Source: Corallococcus macrosporus
Lineage (GTDB): Bacteria; Myxococcota; Myxococcia; Myxococcales; Myxococcaceae
DNA: 64,000 bases
Direction: 5' to 3'
Assembly: GCF_017302985.1 (NCBI RefSeq)
Contig: NZ_JAFIMU010000017.1
Coordinates: forward strand, 62,001 to 126,000
Shown here: piece after piece, positions 8,052 to 16,170 of the stretch
Layout of the letters: every line of letters begins with the position of its first letter
Numbering within the stretch: the first letter of the stretch is position 1
Made by a program: the position numbers and the translations under genes
The notes under the pieces: model-generated
Told to the model about the DNA's origin: nothing
The model's database searches: none
The model's input: the letters and a program-made list of their open reading frames with translations, nothing else

Positions 8052-11000
8052 ATGTACTGTCCTGCCTGCCGACAAGAACGCCTGGGAAGCGCGTCCCAGT
8101 GCGTCGTCTGTGGCAATCGTCTCGCCGCCCGGGCCCGGTCCGACATCGAGGCCGAGCTCGCGCACGTCCACTTCCTCCTGGACGAGGTGCGATGCTGGGA
8201 CGTCCACGACGTTCCGCCCCACGTCAGCCGCCGCCTCACCGAGCGCTACGAGCGGCAGGCCCGCATCCTCCTCTCCGTCCTCACCGAGACGCCCGTCGCG
8301 GCTCGCAACGAAGCCGTCGTGCCTCCGGCGATGGGGGAGGGCGCTGTCGCCCTCGGCCCCGTGGCGCTTCCCTCTGTGGACGCCGTTCCCGCTGACGCGC
8401 CTGCCGCGCAGGTGGCCGTGAACGCCGCCGCCGATGCCTCCGCTCCTGCTGCCGTCCCTGAGATCTCCGTCGCGAGCGAGTCCTCCGCTTACGTTGCCGC
8501 TGACGCCGCTGTCGCTCCGAACGCCTACGCTGCTGTCACAAGCGACGCTGCCTCCGCCGCTTCGAACGCTCACGCCGCATCCACCAACGCAGCCGTTGTT
8601 TCGAGCGCCCACGCCGCTGCCGACAGCGACACTGCTTCCGTCGCCAGTGACGCTGCCGCCACTCCGGGCGCTCACGCCGCCGCCGCCGCGACGGGGCCCT
8701 CCGCGGTCCGCTTCACCACGCTGGATCTCGCCGCGGCCCTGGGCATCGCTCCTCCGACCCCGGGGCTCCCCCGTGTCGCTCCTGCTTCGGACGCGGCGCG
8801 TGCTTCCTCCGAGTCCCGTGCTCGGGCCGTGAACGAACAGCGTGCGGCCCGTCAGCTGCCTCCGAACCCGGGCGAAGTGTTCATGGAGCCTCCGGCTCCG
8901 AAGAGCCGCACGGCTCGCATCGTGGAGGAGACGTCGACGTGGAGCCGCGTGTGGCGGCCCTTCCTCTACGAGAGCATCGCGTGGTTCATCGGCGCGTTCC
9001 TCATCCTCTCCGGCACGCTCTACTTCGTCTTCGAGTCCTGGGCCGGGATGACGTCCGTCACCCGCTCGCTCACCGTCTTCCTCATGACCGTGGGCTACTC
9101 CGTCGGCTTCTCCGTCTGGGGCGGCGTCCTCGCCCGCCGCGAGACGCTGCGCAAGCCCGGCCACATCCTCGGCCTCATCGGCTCCGCCGTGGCCCCGCTC
9201 GGCGGCGTCGCGCTGGGGCCCATGGGCTTCGGTGAATCCCTCCAGTTGGACGGTGTGCACCCCGCGCTGCTCGTGCCGCTGCTCTTCGTCTGGGCCGGCG
9301 CCGCCGCCTGGCTCGCGCGCAAGCCCTCCGAGTCCTTCGACGCGCCCTCCCGTCCGTTCATCCAACTGGGCCTCGTCGGCGCCACGCTCATCATGGGACT
9401 GGCGCCCCTGGCCGCGCGCGTGGGCGCTCCGGCCGTGTGGCTCAACGCCCTGCCGTGCGCCCTCTTCTTCCTGCTGTCGAGCAAGGCCTCCGCCACCCCG
9501 CGCAAGGGCGCCGCGCTGGCGTTCGCGCTCACCGCGCCCCTGTACCTCACCGCGGTGTTCGCCATCCGGTTGCACCTGGCCCTGGCCACCGCGGGCACTC
9601 CCGTGCCTCCGGGCACCTACGCGCCCTTCGTCGCGTTCCTGCTCGCCACCTGTCTGCGCTTCCGCACGCTGGAGGCGAACCGCGCCGCGGATCCGCTCGC
9701 GGTCGGCACCGTCGCGCTCCAGGTGGCCTGCCTCGCGGGCGCCATCACCGGCACCAACCCCGCGCTCTTCCTCACCGCCGCCATCTTCACCGGCACGCTG
9801 GTGTCGCTGTCGCGCGGGGCCGTGAACCGGCTGCCGTGGCTCTACCCGGCCTATGCCGGCGCCTACCTCACCTATGCGTCCAGCGTGCAGTTGGTCCCGC
9901 ACGCCATCACCGTCCTCCTCAACGCCATCAAGACGCGCCTGGGCTATCCGCCCGCGGAGGTGCTGCCCTTCCAGTACGGCGCGCTGACGGCCCTCCCGTT
10001 CGTGCTCGCGGGCCTCGTGCTCGCGTACCGCGTCCAGCAGCGCGGCGAGCGCACCGGTGACGCGCGCTCCCTGGGGCTCGCGGACGTGCTGCTGCGCTGC
10101 ACCACCTGGGCCGCGCCCGCGTTCGCGCTCTACTCGCACCTGGGCGCCGACTCGCGCCCCGCCTTCTTCGCCACGCTGGCCCTGGCCGTGATGTCCCTGG
10201 GCGCGGGGCTGCTGTTCAAGCGCTTCCCGCTGTCCGCCGTGGGCGCGGTGCTCTTCGCCGCGCTGCCCTTCTCCGCCATCCGCATCTATGGCGCGGGTCC
10301 CGCGGCCGTCGTCGCAGGCGTGCTGGCCCTGGGCCTCGCGGGCCTCGCGTGGCGCCTCACCGACGAGCGCACGCGGCGCTTCCTCTCCGCCGTGGTCGGC
10401 GTCATCGCGACGTGCGGCTTCTGCATCGCGCTGGTCACCCAGCCCATCACCGCGCCTGTCGTGGGCATGACGCTGGGCAGCGCGGGCGTGCTGGTGGCCG
10501 CGCTCCGGCTGCGCGACGAGCGCTTCCTGGCCTACGGCGCGCTCCTCGCGGGCGCCATCCTGCCGAAGCTCGCCTTCGCCCACTCCACGCAGGCGATGGT
10601 CGCGGCGATGGTGGGCGGCTCGCTGGTGCTCGCGCTGCTGGGTGAGCGCGGCGGCCTGCTCAAGCGGCTGGGCGTGCCGGCCTTCCTGTACGCGGGGCTC
10701 GCCGTGGTGTGGGGCGCGATCGGCATGGTCTTCATGGGCCCCGTGCTGCTCACCGCCGCCGCGACGGTGGCGGTGACCTCCCGCACCTTCCCCGGCGTGC
10801 GGCCGTTCGCGGTCGTGCTCGTGGGCTTCGCGCTCCTGCCGGACGTGCCGCACGTCTACTCCGTGTGGGGCCTGTCGCCGGGGCTGTCGCTGGGGCTGCT
10901 CATCGCCGCGTCGCTGCTGGGCTCGCTCGTCGCCGCGCGCAAGGGCAGGAGCGCGAGCACCACCACCGCGGGCGTCCTCGCGCTCATCCTGCCGCTGGTG

Positions 11001-13814
11001 CCGGTGTCCCTGGCTCCGTCCAGCCAGCAGTCCCTGTTCCTGCTGGGCGCGGCGCTGGCGGCGCTCCTCACGGCTCGCGCGCTGCCCGCGACGCTGGGCC
11101 TGCTGCTGGCCACCATCGAGGCCACCGTCGCGCTCCACACCGCGGGGCCCCTGGCGCTCGTGGGGCTCGCCGCATTCCTCAGCGTCCTGGCCCTGCTGGA
11201 CGACGTGCCCGCCGTGCGCCGCATCGCCACGGGCGGCGAGTCCTTCCGCATCGTCGCCACGCTGGGCGCGATGGCGGTGATGGTGGACGCCTCGATGTCC
11301 TGGCACGGGCACGCGCTGGTGCTGTCTCGCGTCGCCCTGCCGCTCGCGCTCATCGGACCCGCGCTGCTGCCGCTCCTGTGGACGCGCTCGCTGCGCCAGC
11401 CCTTCGTCGCGGCACTGATGGTGCCCTATGGCGTGATGACCGTGTCGGCCTGGCCCGTGCCGTTCATGTGGACCGCGCTGCTGCCGCTCTTCCCGCTGCT
11501 CGTGGTGCGCGTCGTGGAGCACGTGCCCGCCGTGGCCTCGCTGCTGCTGCGCTCCAATGAAGAAGGTCCGCGCCACGAGCTGTCGAAGTGGATGCAGGTG
11601 GCGCTCGCGGGCCTGGGGGCGCTGATGCTGCTGGTCCCGGAGGTGGAACTGGGGCAGCGCACGGCCCTCTTCTGCGCCATCGCGCTGGTGCCCATGACGG
11701 GCCCGCTGCCGTCCGTCCGGGTCATCGCCGCGTCCCTGCTCCTGCTGTTCATCCCGGACGCGCGGCCGTGGGCCACGGTCCTGTTGCTGGCCCTGGCGCT
11801 GGCGGAGCACCACGCGCCCCAGTCCCTGGCCGCCTTCTTCCGAGGCCCGCGCGACGCGTCCCTGCGCGCTTCGGCCACGGGCTCGGCGCTGGCCATCGCC
11901 GCGGTGTCCACGCTGGTGCTGCCGTCCCCCGGCGCACTGGCCGTGTTCGGCGCGGTGCTGCTGATGTCCGCGTTCCTGCTGTCGCAGCGCTGGCTGCTCA
12001 CCGCGGCGGTGGCGGCGTTCGCGCTGGCGCCGCTGGGGCAGACGGGGACGCTCTCGGTGGGCGAGTGGCGTCCGGAGGGAGCCGTGCTCGTCGCGCTCGT
12101 GGGCCTGGGCTCCGCGCTGCTGTCCGCGTTGTGCCAGTCCGGCGCCGTGCAGCGCACGCTGACGAACGCCGCCGCGCGTTTGACGCCCGGCATCGAGGGC
12201 ACCTGGAGCGAGCCGCTGTGGGCCGGTGGCGCCGGCACCGTGGCGCTGCTCGTGGTTCTGCGATTGATGGACGCGGGCCCGGGCGAGCTGCCCCTGTCCG
12301 TGGCGCTGGTCGCGGGCGCCGCGTCGCTGACGCTGATGGTGACGCGCGAGCGCCTGATGATGAACGCCGCCACGGCGCTGCTCGGTCTGGTGCTGATCGC
12401 CGCCGTGCCTCCGCTGTGGGCTCCCGCGGTGGTGGCGGGTGCGGGCCTGGTGCTGGCGGGCGTGGGCTTCTGGCTGGACACGCGCGGCGTGGCGGTGGGC
12501 GCGGCCCTGCACCACGGCGGCGCGGTGCTGGCGCTGCTGTCCGTGGCGGGCCTGCGCTCGCTGACGCACCCGGGCATGCCGCTGTGCGTGCTCTTCGCGT
12601 GGGCCACCGCGTGGGTGGTGGTGATGCGCCGCCGGGACCGCGAGTGGGTGGGGTGGCTGGCGTCCCTCTTCGCCGTGCACGCCTTCATCCTGAATTACGG
12701 CGCGACGCACTCCACCGGCCGGGGCGCGGAGTTCATCCTCCCGTACTTCGGCGCGGCGACGGCGCTGCTGGCCACGCTGGTGCTGTCCGTGGCGGGTCCG
12801 TCCGTGCGCGGGCGGATGGGGCGGGCGTTCGCCGGCATCGCGCTCATCGAAGTGCTGTTCGCGGTGCTGGCGGTGCGCCTGCCGGGCGGCGCGTCGCGCG
12901 AGGCGTGGGTGGCGTGCGGCGGGCTCGCGGTGCTGCTCTTCGCCCTGGTGCGCCACGCGGCGCGCGAGGAGGACGAAGCGGCCGCGTGGCTCGCGCAGGC
13001 GGTGGTGGCGACGGGCTACTTCTGCGTGCGCTTCATCGGCCTGGACGCGCGCCCCGACGCCGCGGACAGCCTCGTGTCCATCATGGGCGGCGCGGCCTTC
13101 ACCGGCCTGTACCTCTTCGTGCGGCGCGAGGGCGCGGGCCTCAAGGCCTTCCGCCGTCCCGCCGTGGCGGGCGCGTGGCTCTTCCCGCTGGCGGGCCTGT
13201 TGACCGTCCCGTGGAGCCAGCCGTTCGTGGCGGTGGCGCTGCTCGTGGGCTACGCGGCGCACTTCGCGGCGCTCGGGGCGTTCACGAAGCAGCGGGGCGC
13301 GGCGTCGCTCATGTCCGTCGCGGCCTTCAACACGGCGCTGTACCTCGTGTGGCTGGGCACCGGCTCCGGCGAGCCGCAGTACTACGCCATCCCCGCGGGC
13401 CTCTCCCTGCTCCTGCTGCTGCGCGTCTTCCGCAGGGGACTGTCGCAGGACGCCTACGCGCAGCTGCGCGCCCTGGCGGTGACGGGCATCTACGTGGCGG
13501 GCGCGTGGAAGCCGCTGCTCTTCAACGACGGCGACGCGATGCTCCTGTGCGTCTTCCTCTGCCTCGTGGGCGTGGGCGCGGGCATCGCGCTGCGGATCCG
13601 CTCCTACGTGTACCTGGGCTCCGCGTTCCTGGTGACGGCGGTGGCCGCCAACCTGGTGCGCTTCGGCATGCGCGACCACCGCATGGGCGCCCTGTTCCTG
13701 TCGCTGCTGGGCCTGGCGGTGGTGGGATTCATGGTGGCGCTCAGCGCCCACCGCGCCGCCCTGCTCCAGAAGTACGCGCGGGTGCGAGACCTGCTCGCGA
13801 CCTGGGAGGGATGA
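8052..13814 (+). CDS. Giant zinc-ribbon polytopic membrane protein
   Basis: A 1920-residue protein of unknown function. It begins with a short zinc ribbon (CPAC then 11 residues then CVVC, residues 3-21) and a helical segment. About 130 residues of low-complexity Ala/Ser/Val/Asp/Asn-rich linker follow (roughly residues 110-245). From about residue 290 to the end it is an almost continuous series of hydrophobic helices, several dozen, separated by short Arg-rich loops, starting with W-R-P-F-L-Y-E-S-I-A-W-F-I-G-A-F. ATG 8052 is supported by GGGGGAAG 5 bases upstream. No transporter or enzyme motif is visible. Internal duplication seems likely from the repetitive hydrophobic pattern but I could not prove it. 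Giant proteins with a zinc ribbon and very many membrane spans occur in myxobacteria without known role. Confidence 0.85.
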   Translation: MYCPACRQERLGSASQCVVCGNRLAARARSDIEAELAHVHFLLDEVRCWDVHDVPPHVSRRLTERYERQARILLSVLTETPVAARNEAVVPPAMGEGAVALGPVALPSVDAVPADAPAAQVAVNAAADASAPAAVPEISVASESSAYVAADAAVAPNAYAAVTSDAASAASNAHAASTNAAVVSSAHAAADSDTASVASDAAATPGAHAAAAATGPSAVRFTTLDLAAALGIAPPTPGLPRVAPASDAARASSESRARAVNEQRAARQLPPNPGEVFMEPPAPKSRTARIVEETSTWSRVWRPFLYESIAWFIGAFLILSGTLYFVFESWAGMTSVTRSLTVFLMTVGYSVGFSVWGGVLARRETLRKPGHILGLIGSAVAPLGGVALGPMGFGESLQLDGVHPALLVPLLFVWAGAAAWLARKPSESFDAPSRPFIQLGLVGATLIMGLAPLAARVGAPAVWLNALPCALFFLLSSKASATPRKGAALAFALTAPLYLTAVFAIRLHLALATAGTPVPPGTYAPFVAFLLATCLRFRTLEANRAADPLAVGTVALQVACLAGAITGTNPALFLTAAIFTGTLVSLSRGAVNRLPWLYPAYAGAYLTYASSVQLVPHAITVLLNAIKTRLGYPPAEVLPFQYGALTALPFVLAGLVLAYRVQQRGERTGDARSLGLADVLLRCTTWAAPAFALYSHLGADSRPAFFATLALAVMSLGAGLLFKRFPLSAVGAVLFAALPFSAIRIYGAGPAAVVAGVLALGLAGLAWRLTDERTRRFLSAVVGVIATCGFCIALVTQPITAPVVGMTLGSAGVLVAALRLRDERFLAYGALLAGAILPKLAFAHSTQAMVAAMVGGSLVLALLGERGGLLKRLGVPAFLYAGLAVVWGAIGMVFMGPVLLTAAATVAVTSRTFPGVRPFAVVLVGFALLPDVPHVYSVWGLSPGLSLGLLIAASLLGSLVAARKGRSASTTTAGVLALILPLVPVSLAPSSQQSLFLLGAALAALLTARALPATLGLLLATIEATVALHTAGPLALVGLAAFLSVLALLDDVPAVRRIATGGESFRIVATLGAMAVMVDASMSWHGHALVLSRVALPLALIGPALLPLLWTRSLRQPFVAALMVPYGVMTVSAWPVPFMWTALLPLFPLLVVRVVEHVPAVASLLLRSNEEGPRHELSKWMQVALAGLGALMLLVPEVELGQRTALFCAIALVPMTGPLPSVRVIAASLLLLFIPDARPWATVLLLALALAEHHAPQSLAAFFRGPRDASLRASATGSALAIAAVSTLVLPSPGALAVFGAVLLMSAFLLSQRWLLTAAVAAFALAPLGQTGTLSVGEWRPEGAVLVALVGLGSALLSALCQSGAVQRTLTNAAARLTPGIEGTWSEPLWAGGAGTVALLVVLRLMDAGPGELPLSVALVAGAASLTLMVTRERLMMNAATALLGLVLIAAVPPLWAPAVVAGAGLVLAGVGFWLDTRGVAVGAALHHGGAVLALLSVAGLRSLTHPGMPLCVLFAWATAWVVVMRRRDREWVGWLASLFAVHAFILNYGATHSTGRGAEFILPYFGAATALLATLVLSVAGPSVRGRMGRAFAGIALIEVLFAVLAVRLPGGASREAWVACGGLAVLLFALVRHAAREEDEAAAWLAQAVVATGYFCVRFIGLDARPDAADSLVSIMGGAAFTGLYLFVRREGAGLKAFRRPAVAGAWLFPLAGLLTVPWSQPFVAVALLVGYAAHFAALGAFTKQRGAASLMSVAAFNTALYLVWLGTGSGEPQYYAIPAGLSLLLLLRVFRRGLSQDAYAQLRALAVTGIYVAGAWKPLLFNDGDAMLLCVFLCLVGVGAGIALRIRSYVYLGSAFLVTAVAANLVRFGMRDHRMGALFLSLLGLAVVGFMVALSAHRAALLQKYARVRDLLATWEG

Positions 13815-13877
13815 TCGCTGTTTGACGTAAAACGATTCCGGGGTTGAATGCGGCCGCGTTCACCCCCGGAGGACTTG

Positions 13878-14774
13878 TTGCTGCTGCGTCGTTCGTCGCT
13901 CGTCACCCTGATGTCGCTGGGCTGCCTGGTGGGTTGTGCGCACGTCCCGGACGCCGCGCCTCGCATGGCGGTGGAACTCCCTGGCTCGGCCGTCACGCGG
14001 CCCTCCGCGGTTGAAGCCCCAAAGGTCGCGGCGGTGGGCGCGGAGGGGGCACTCGGCGTGAAGGCCGAAGCCCCGCCGCCGCTGGCCTTCGTGACGCCCG
14101 AGGGCAGCGAGGGGCTGGCCGCGCTGCTGGAGGCGGACGCGCACCCGGTGCCGGAGGAGGCGGGCGTCATCGCGGCGGCGCTGGAGGCCGCGGCGCTCTT
14201 CACCGGGCCCACGCAGGGGCCGGGCGGCTTCTGGGAGGAGCTGCTGCCGCCGCCGTCGAAGCTGGCGCGCGGCATCGTGGCGCGCGCGGCGCAGTTGGTG
14301 GGCGCGCGGCGGTTGGACCGCTCGGTGCCCAATGACTGCTCGGGGCTGGTGCGGCTGGCGTATCTCCAGGCCGGCATCGACCTGGTGGCGCACGGCTTCC
14401 TCGCCGGCGAGAACGCGGTGACGGGCATCTTCCGTCGCGCGCAGGCGGCGGGCGCGGTGCACCGGCTGAACCCGCGTCCGGGCGACCTGGCGTTCTTCAA
14501 GGAGACGTACGACCGCAACCGCGACGGCAAGCGCAACGACGGCATGACGCACATCGCGGTGGTGGAAGCGGTGGCGCCGGACGGCACCGTGACGTTCATC
14601 CACCGGGGCGGCAAGGGCGTGGCGCGCAGCCGCATGAACCTGGCCTTCCCCACGGTGCACAAGCTCGACTCCGGTGCGCTGCTCAACGATTTCATCCGAC
14701 CGGCGAGCAAGGGGATGCGCGCGTACCTCGCGGGCGAGCTCTTCGTCGCGTTCGCCTCGCCTGGAGGTTTGTAG
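13878..14774 (+). CDS. NlpC/P60-type lipoprotein (putative cell-wall endopeptidase)
   Basis: A predicted lipoprotein of 298 residues with lipobox L-V-G-C. Its C-terminal half is NlpC/P60-like: VPNDCSGLVRLAYLQ supplies the nucleophile Cys, MTHIAVVE the catalytic His, and F-I-H-R-G a further polar residue. Such enzymes cleave peptidoglycan stem peptides. An acidic and Pro/Ala-rich stalk of about 120 residues separates lipid anchor and domain. I favour the TTG at 13878, since GGAGG lies 5 bases upstream and gives a clean basic signal peptide. The alternative ATG at 13848 would put Glu-Asp in the signal n-region. An insertion rich in Asp/Arg/Lys (YDRNRDGKRND) lies between the Cys and His motifs. 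Confidence 0.8.
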   Translation: MLLRRSSLVTLMSLGCLVGCAHVPDAAPRMAVELPGSAVTRPSAVEAPKVAAVGAEGALGVKAEAPPPLAFVTPEGSEGLAALLEADAHPVPEEAGVIAAALEAAALFTGPTQGPGGFWEELLPPPSKLARGIVARAAQLVGARRLDRSVPNDCSGLVRLAYLQAGIDLVAHGFLAGENAVTGIFRRAQAAGAVHRLNPRPGDLAFFKETYDRNRDGKRNDGMTHIAVVEAVAPDGTVTFIHRGGKGVARSRMNLAFPTVHKLDSGALLNDFIRPASKGMRAYLAGELFVAFASPGGL

Positions 14775-14851
14775 TCTCACGGCAGTCCCGGGCACGGGCT
14801 CGCACCGCGAGCGCGTTTGAATCCATGCGCGGGTGTGGCGTCATCCCGCGC

Positions 14852-15262
14852 ATGAGATTGCCCCTGCTCCTGGGAAGCCTGTTGCTGTCATCCGGCTGCA
14901 TCGTGGCCGAGACGCGTCCCTCGCATCCGCACCGGCCGCCCCCGAGGCCGCCGCCGTCACGTCCGGTGGCGATGGGCTACGACGAGGCCGTGCGGCGCGG
15001 CTTCGACCAGTGCCGTGCGCGCGGCTACCGCTGCGACCTGAAAGAGGCGCACCTCACCGGCAACGACGTGTGGAAGGTGAAGTTCCGCGTGGACGGCCGG
15101 GGGGAGAAGGGGCACCTGCACCTGGACTACGACGCCTATTCGCGCAACCTCATCAAGGTGAACGACAAGGTGAAGGACAAGGGCGGCCGCGACTGGGACG
15201 ACGACGACTGGGACGGCCCGGGGCGTGGCAAGAAGAAGGGCCACGCGCGCCGGGACGACTGA
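14852..15262 (+). CDS. Small lipoprotein with charged C-terminus
   Basis: A predicted lipoprotein of 136 residues. The signal peptide (MRLPLLLGSLLLSSGC) ends in an L-S-S-G-C lipobox and is followed by a Pro/His/Arg-rich linker. The central part has a conserved-looking CRARGYRCDLKEAHLTG segment with two Cys. The C terminus is dominated by Lys, Asp and Gly (KVNDKVKDKGGRDWDDDDW). ATG 14852 is preferred because it starts the signal peptide directly; an ATG at 14825 would add nine residues. It follows the NlpC/P60 lipoprotein gene on the same strand after 77 bases, so both may be envelope genes of one unit. Function unknown. Confidence 0.7.
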   Translation: MRLPLLLGSLLLSSGCIVAETRPSHPHRPPPRPPPSRPVAMGYDEAVRRGFDQCRARGYRCDLKEAHLTGNDVWKVKFRVDGRGEKGHLHLDYDAYSRNLIKVNDKVKDKGGRDWDDDDWDGPGRGKKKGHARRDD

Positions 15263-15275
15263 GCCGCCGCGTCTC

Positions 15276-16058
15276 TCAGTTCGAGGCCTTCTTCTTCAGC
15301 AGGGCCTCGGTGTGGTCCAGCAGCTCCGTCCCACCGGGCTGCTCGTGGCCGGGCACGATGATGCGGGCGTCGGGGAAGTGCTCGCGCTCGCGCTTGAGGC
15401 TCGCGGGCCAGGCGGCGACGTCCGCGTCGTCCAGGTTGCCCAGGCCCTTCGCCGTGGCGTCCTTGATGAAGCAGCCGCCGTAGAGGATGCCCGAGGCCGG
15501 GTGCATGACGACGAGGTTGTCGGGCGAGTGCCCGGCGCCCGGGAAGAACACCGACAGCGGGCCGAAGTCCTGCGCATCGCTCAAGCGCTGCTGGGGCACG
15601 GGGTTGCCCTCCGCCTTCGCGCGTCGGGCCGTGTCCTCGCGGGCGTGGACGGGGATGCCCTGGGCGTCGAGCGTGGGGATGCCGCCCGTGCGGTCGATGT
15701 GGAAGTGCGTCACCAGCGCCGCGCGCACCGGGCGATGGAGCGTGTCCTTCGCCCAGGCGAGCAGCGCCTTGGCGTGCTCCGGCTTCCAGCCCGTGTCCAC
15801 GAGGATGGAAGCGTCACCGTCCTCCACGAGCAGCCCGTTCGCGGTGATGCCCGCCCAGTCCCCGCCCGCTTCCGTGACGTGCAGCCACACGCCCGGGGCG
15901 ATGCGCCGCACGCGCACGTCCTTCGCGAGCACGGTCTCCTCCTGCTTCGCGGAGGCCGCCGGGGTGGGCTTCTTGGAAGGGGTCTTGGGCGGTGCCGCGG
16001 AGGCGGTGGCGGAACACGCGAGGAAGGCGAGCAGGGCGGCGCGGCGCAGGGGCTTCAT
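15276..16058 (-). CDS. Subclass B1-like metallo-beta-lactamase
   Basis: This 260-residue exported protein (signal peptide MKPLRRAALLAFLACSATASA) has every metal ligand expected of a subclass B1 metallo-beta-lactamase: THFHIDRTGG (H-x-H-x-D), GAGHSPDNLVV (second-site His), YGGCFIKDA (the B1 Cys ligand) and VPGHEQPGG (last His). The LGNLDDADV segment also matches the B1 LGN loop. This suggests hydrolysis of carbapenems and other beta-lactams in the periplasm, by family knowledge only. A Lys/Pro-rich linker follows the signal peptide. ATG 16058 is chosen for a GGAG 4 bases upstream and the immediate signal peptide. It is convergent with the preceding lipoprotein gene, and no other resistance gene or mobile element is nearby, so it is probably an intrinsic gene. 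Confidence 0.85.
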   Translation of the reverse strand: MKPLRRAALLAFLACSATASAAPPKTPSKKPTPAASAKQEETVLAKDVRVRRIAPGVWLHVTEAGGDWAGITANGLLVEDGDASILVDTGWKPEHAKALLAWAKDTLHRPVRAALVTHFHIDRTGGIPTLDAQGIPVHAREDTARRAKAEGNPVPQQRLSDAQDFGPLSVFFPGAGHSPDNLVVMHPASGILYGGCFIKDATAKGLGNLDDADVAAWPASLKREREHFPDARIIVPGHEQPGGTELLDHTEALLKKKASN

Positions 16059-16170
16059 GGGGCTCCAGTGAGAGGAACGCATGGGAGGCCCGCCGCGAGT
16101 GCAAGAGGGATGCACAGCGAATGCGTGGCCCCCGTGACGCACCCGCGCGTCCGGTGAGCCACGCCCCACG

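Noticed and set aside
7362-13751. Open frame of about 2100 codons on the minus strand across the large membrane-protein gene
   Set aside because: Same compositional effect. The translation is Arg/His/Gln/Glu-rich low complexity, and the opposite frame encodes a coherent zinc ribbon and membrane helices with a good ribosome binding site.
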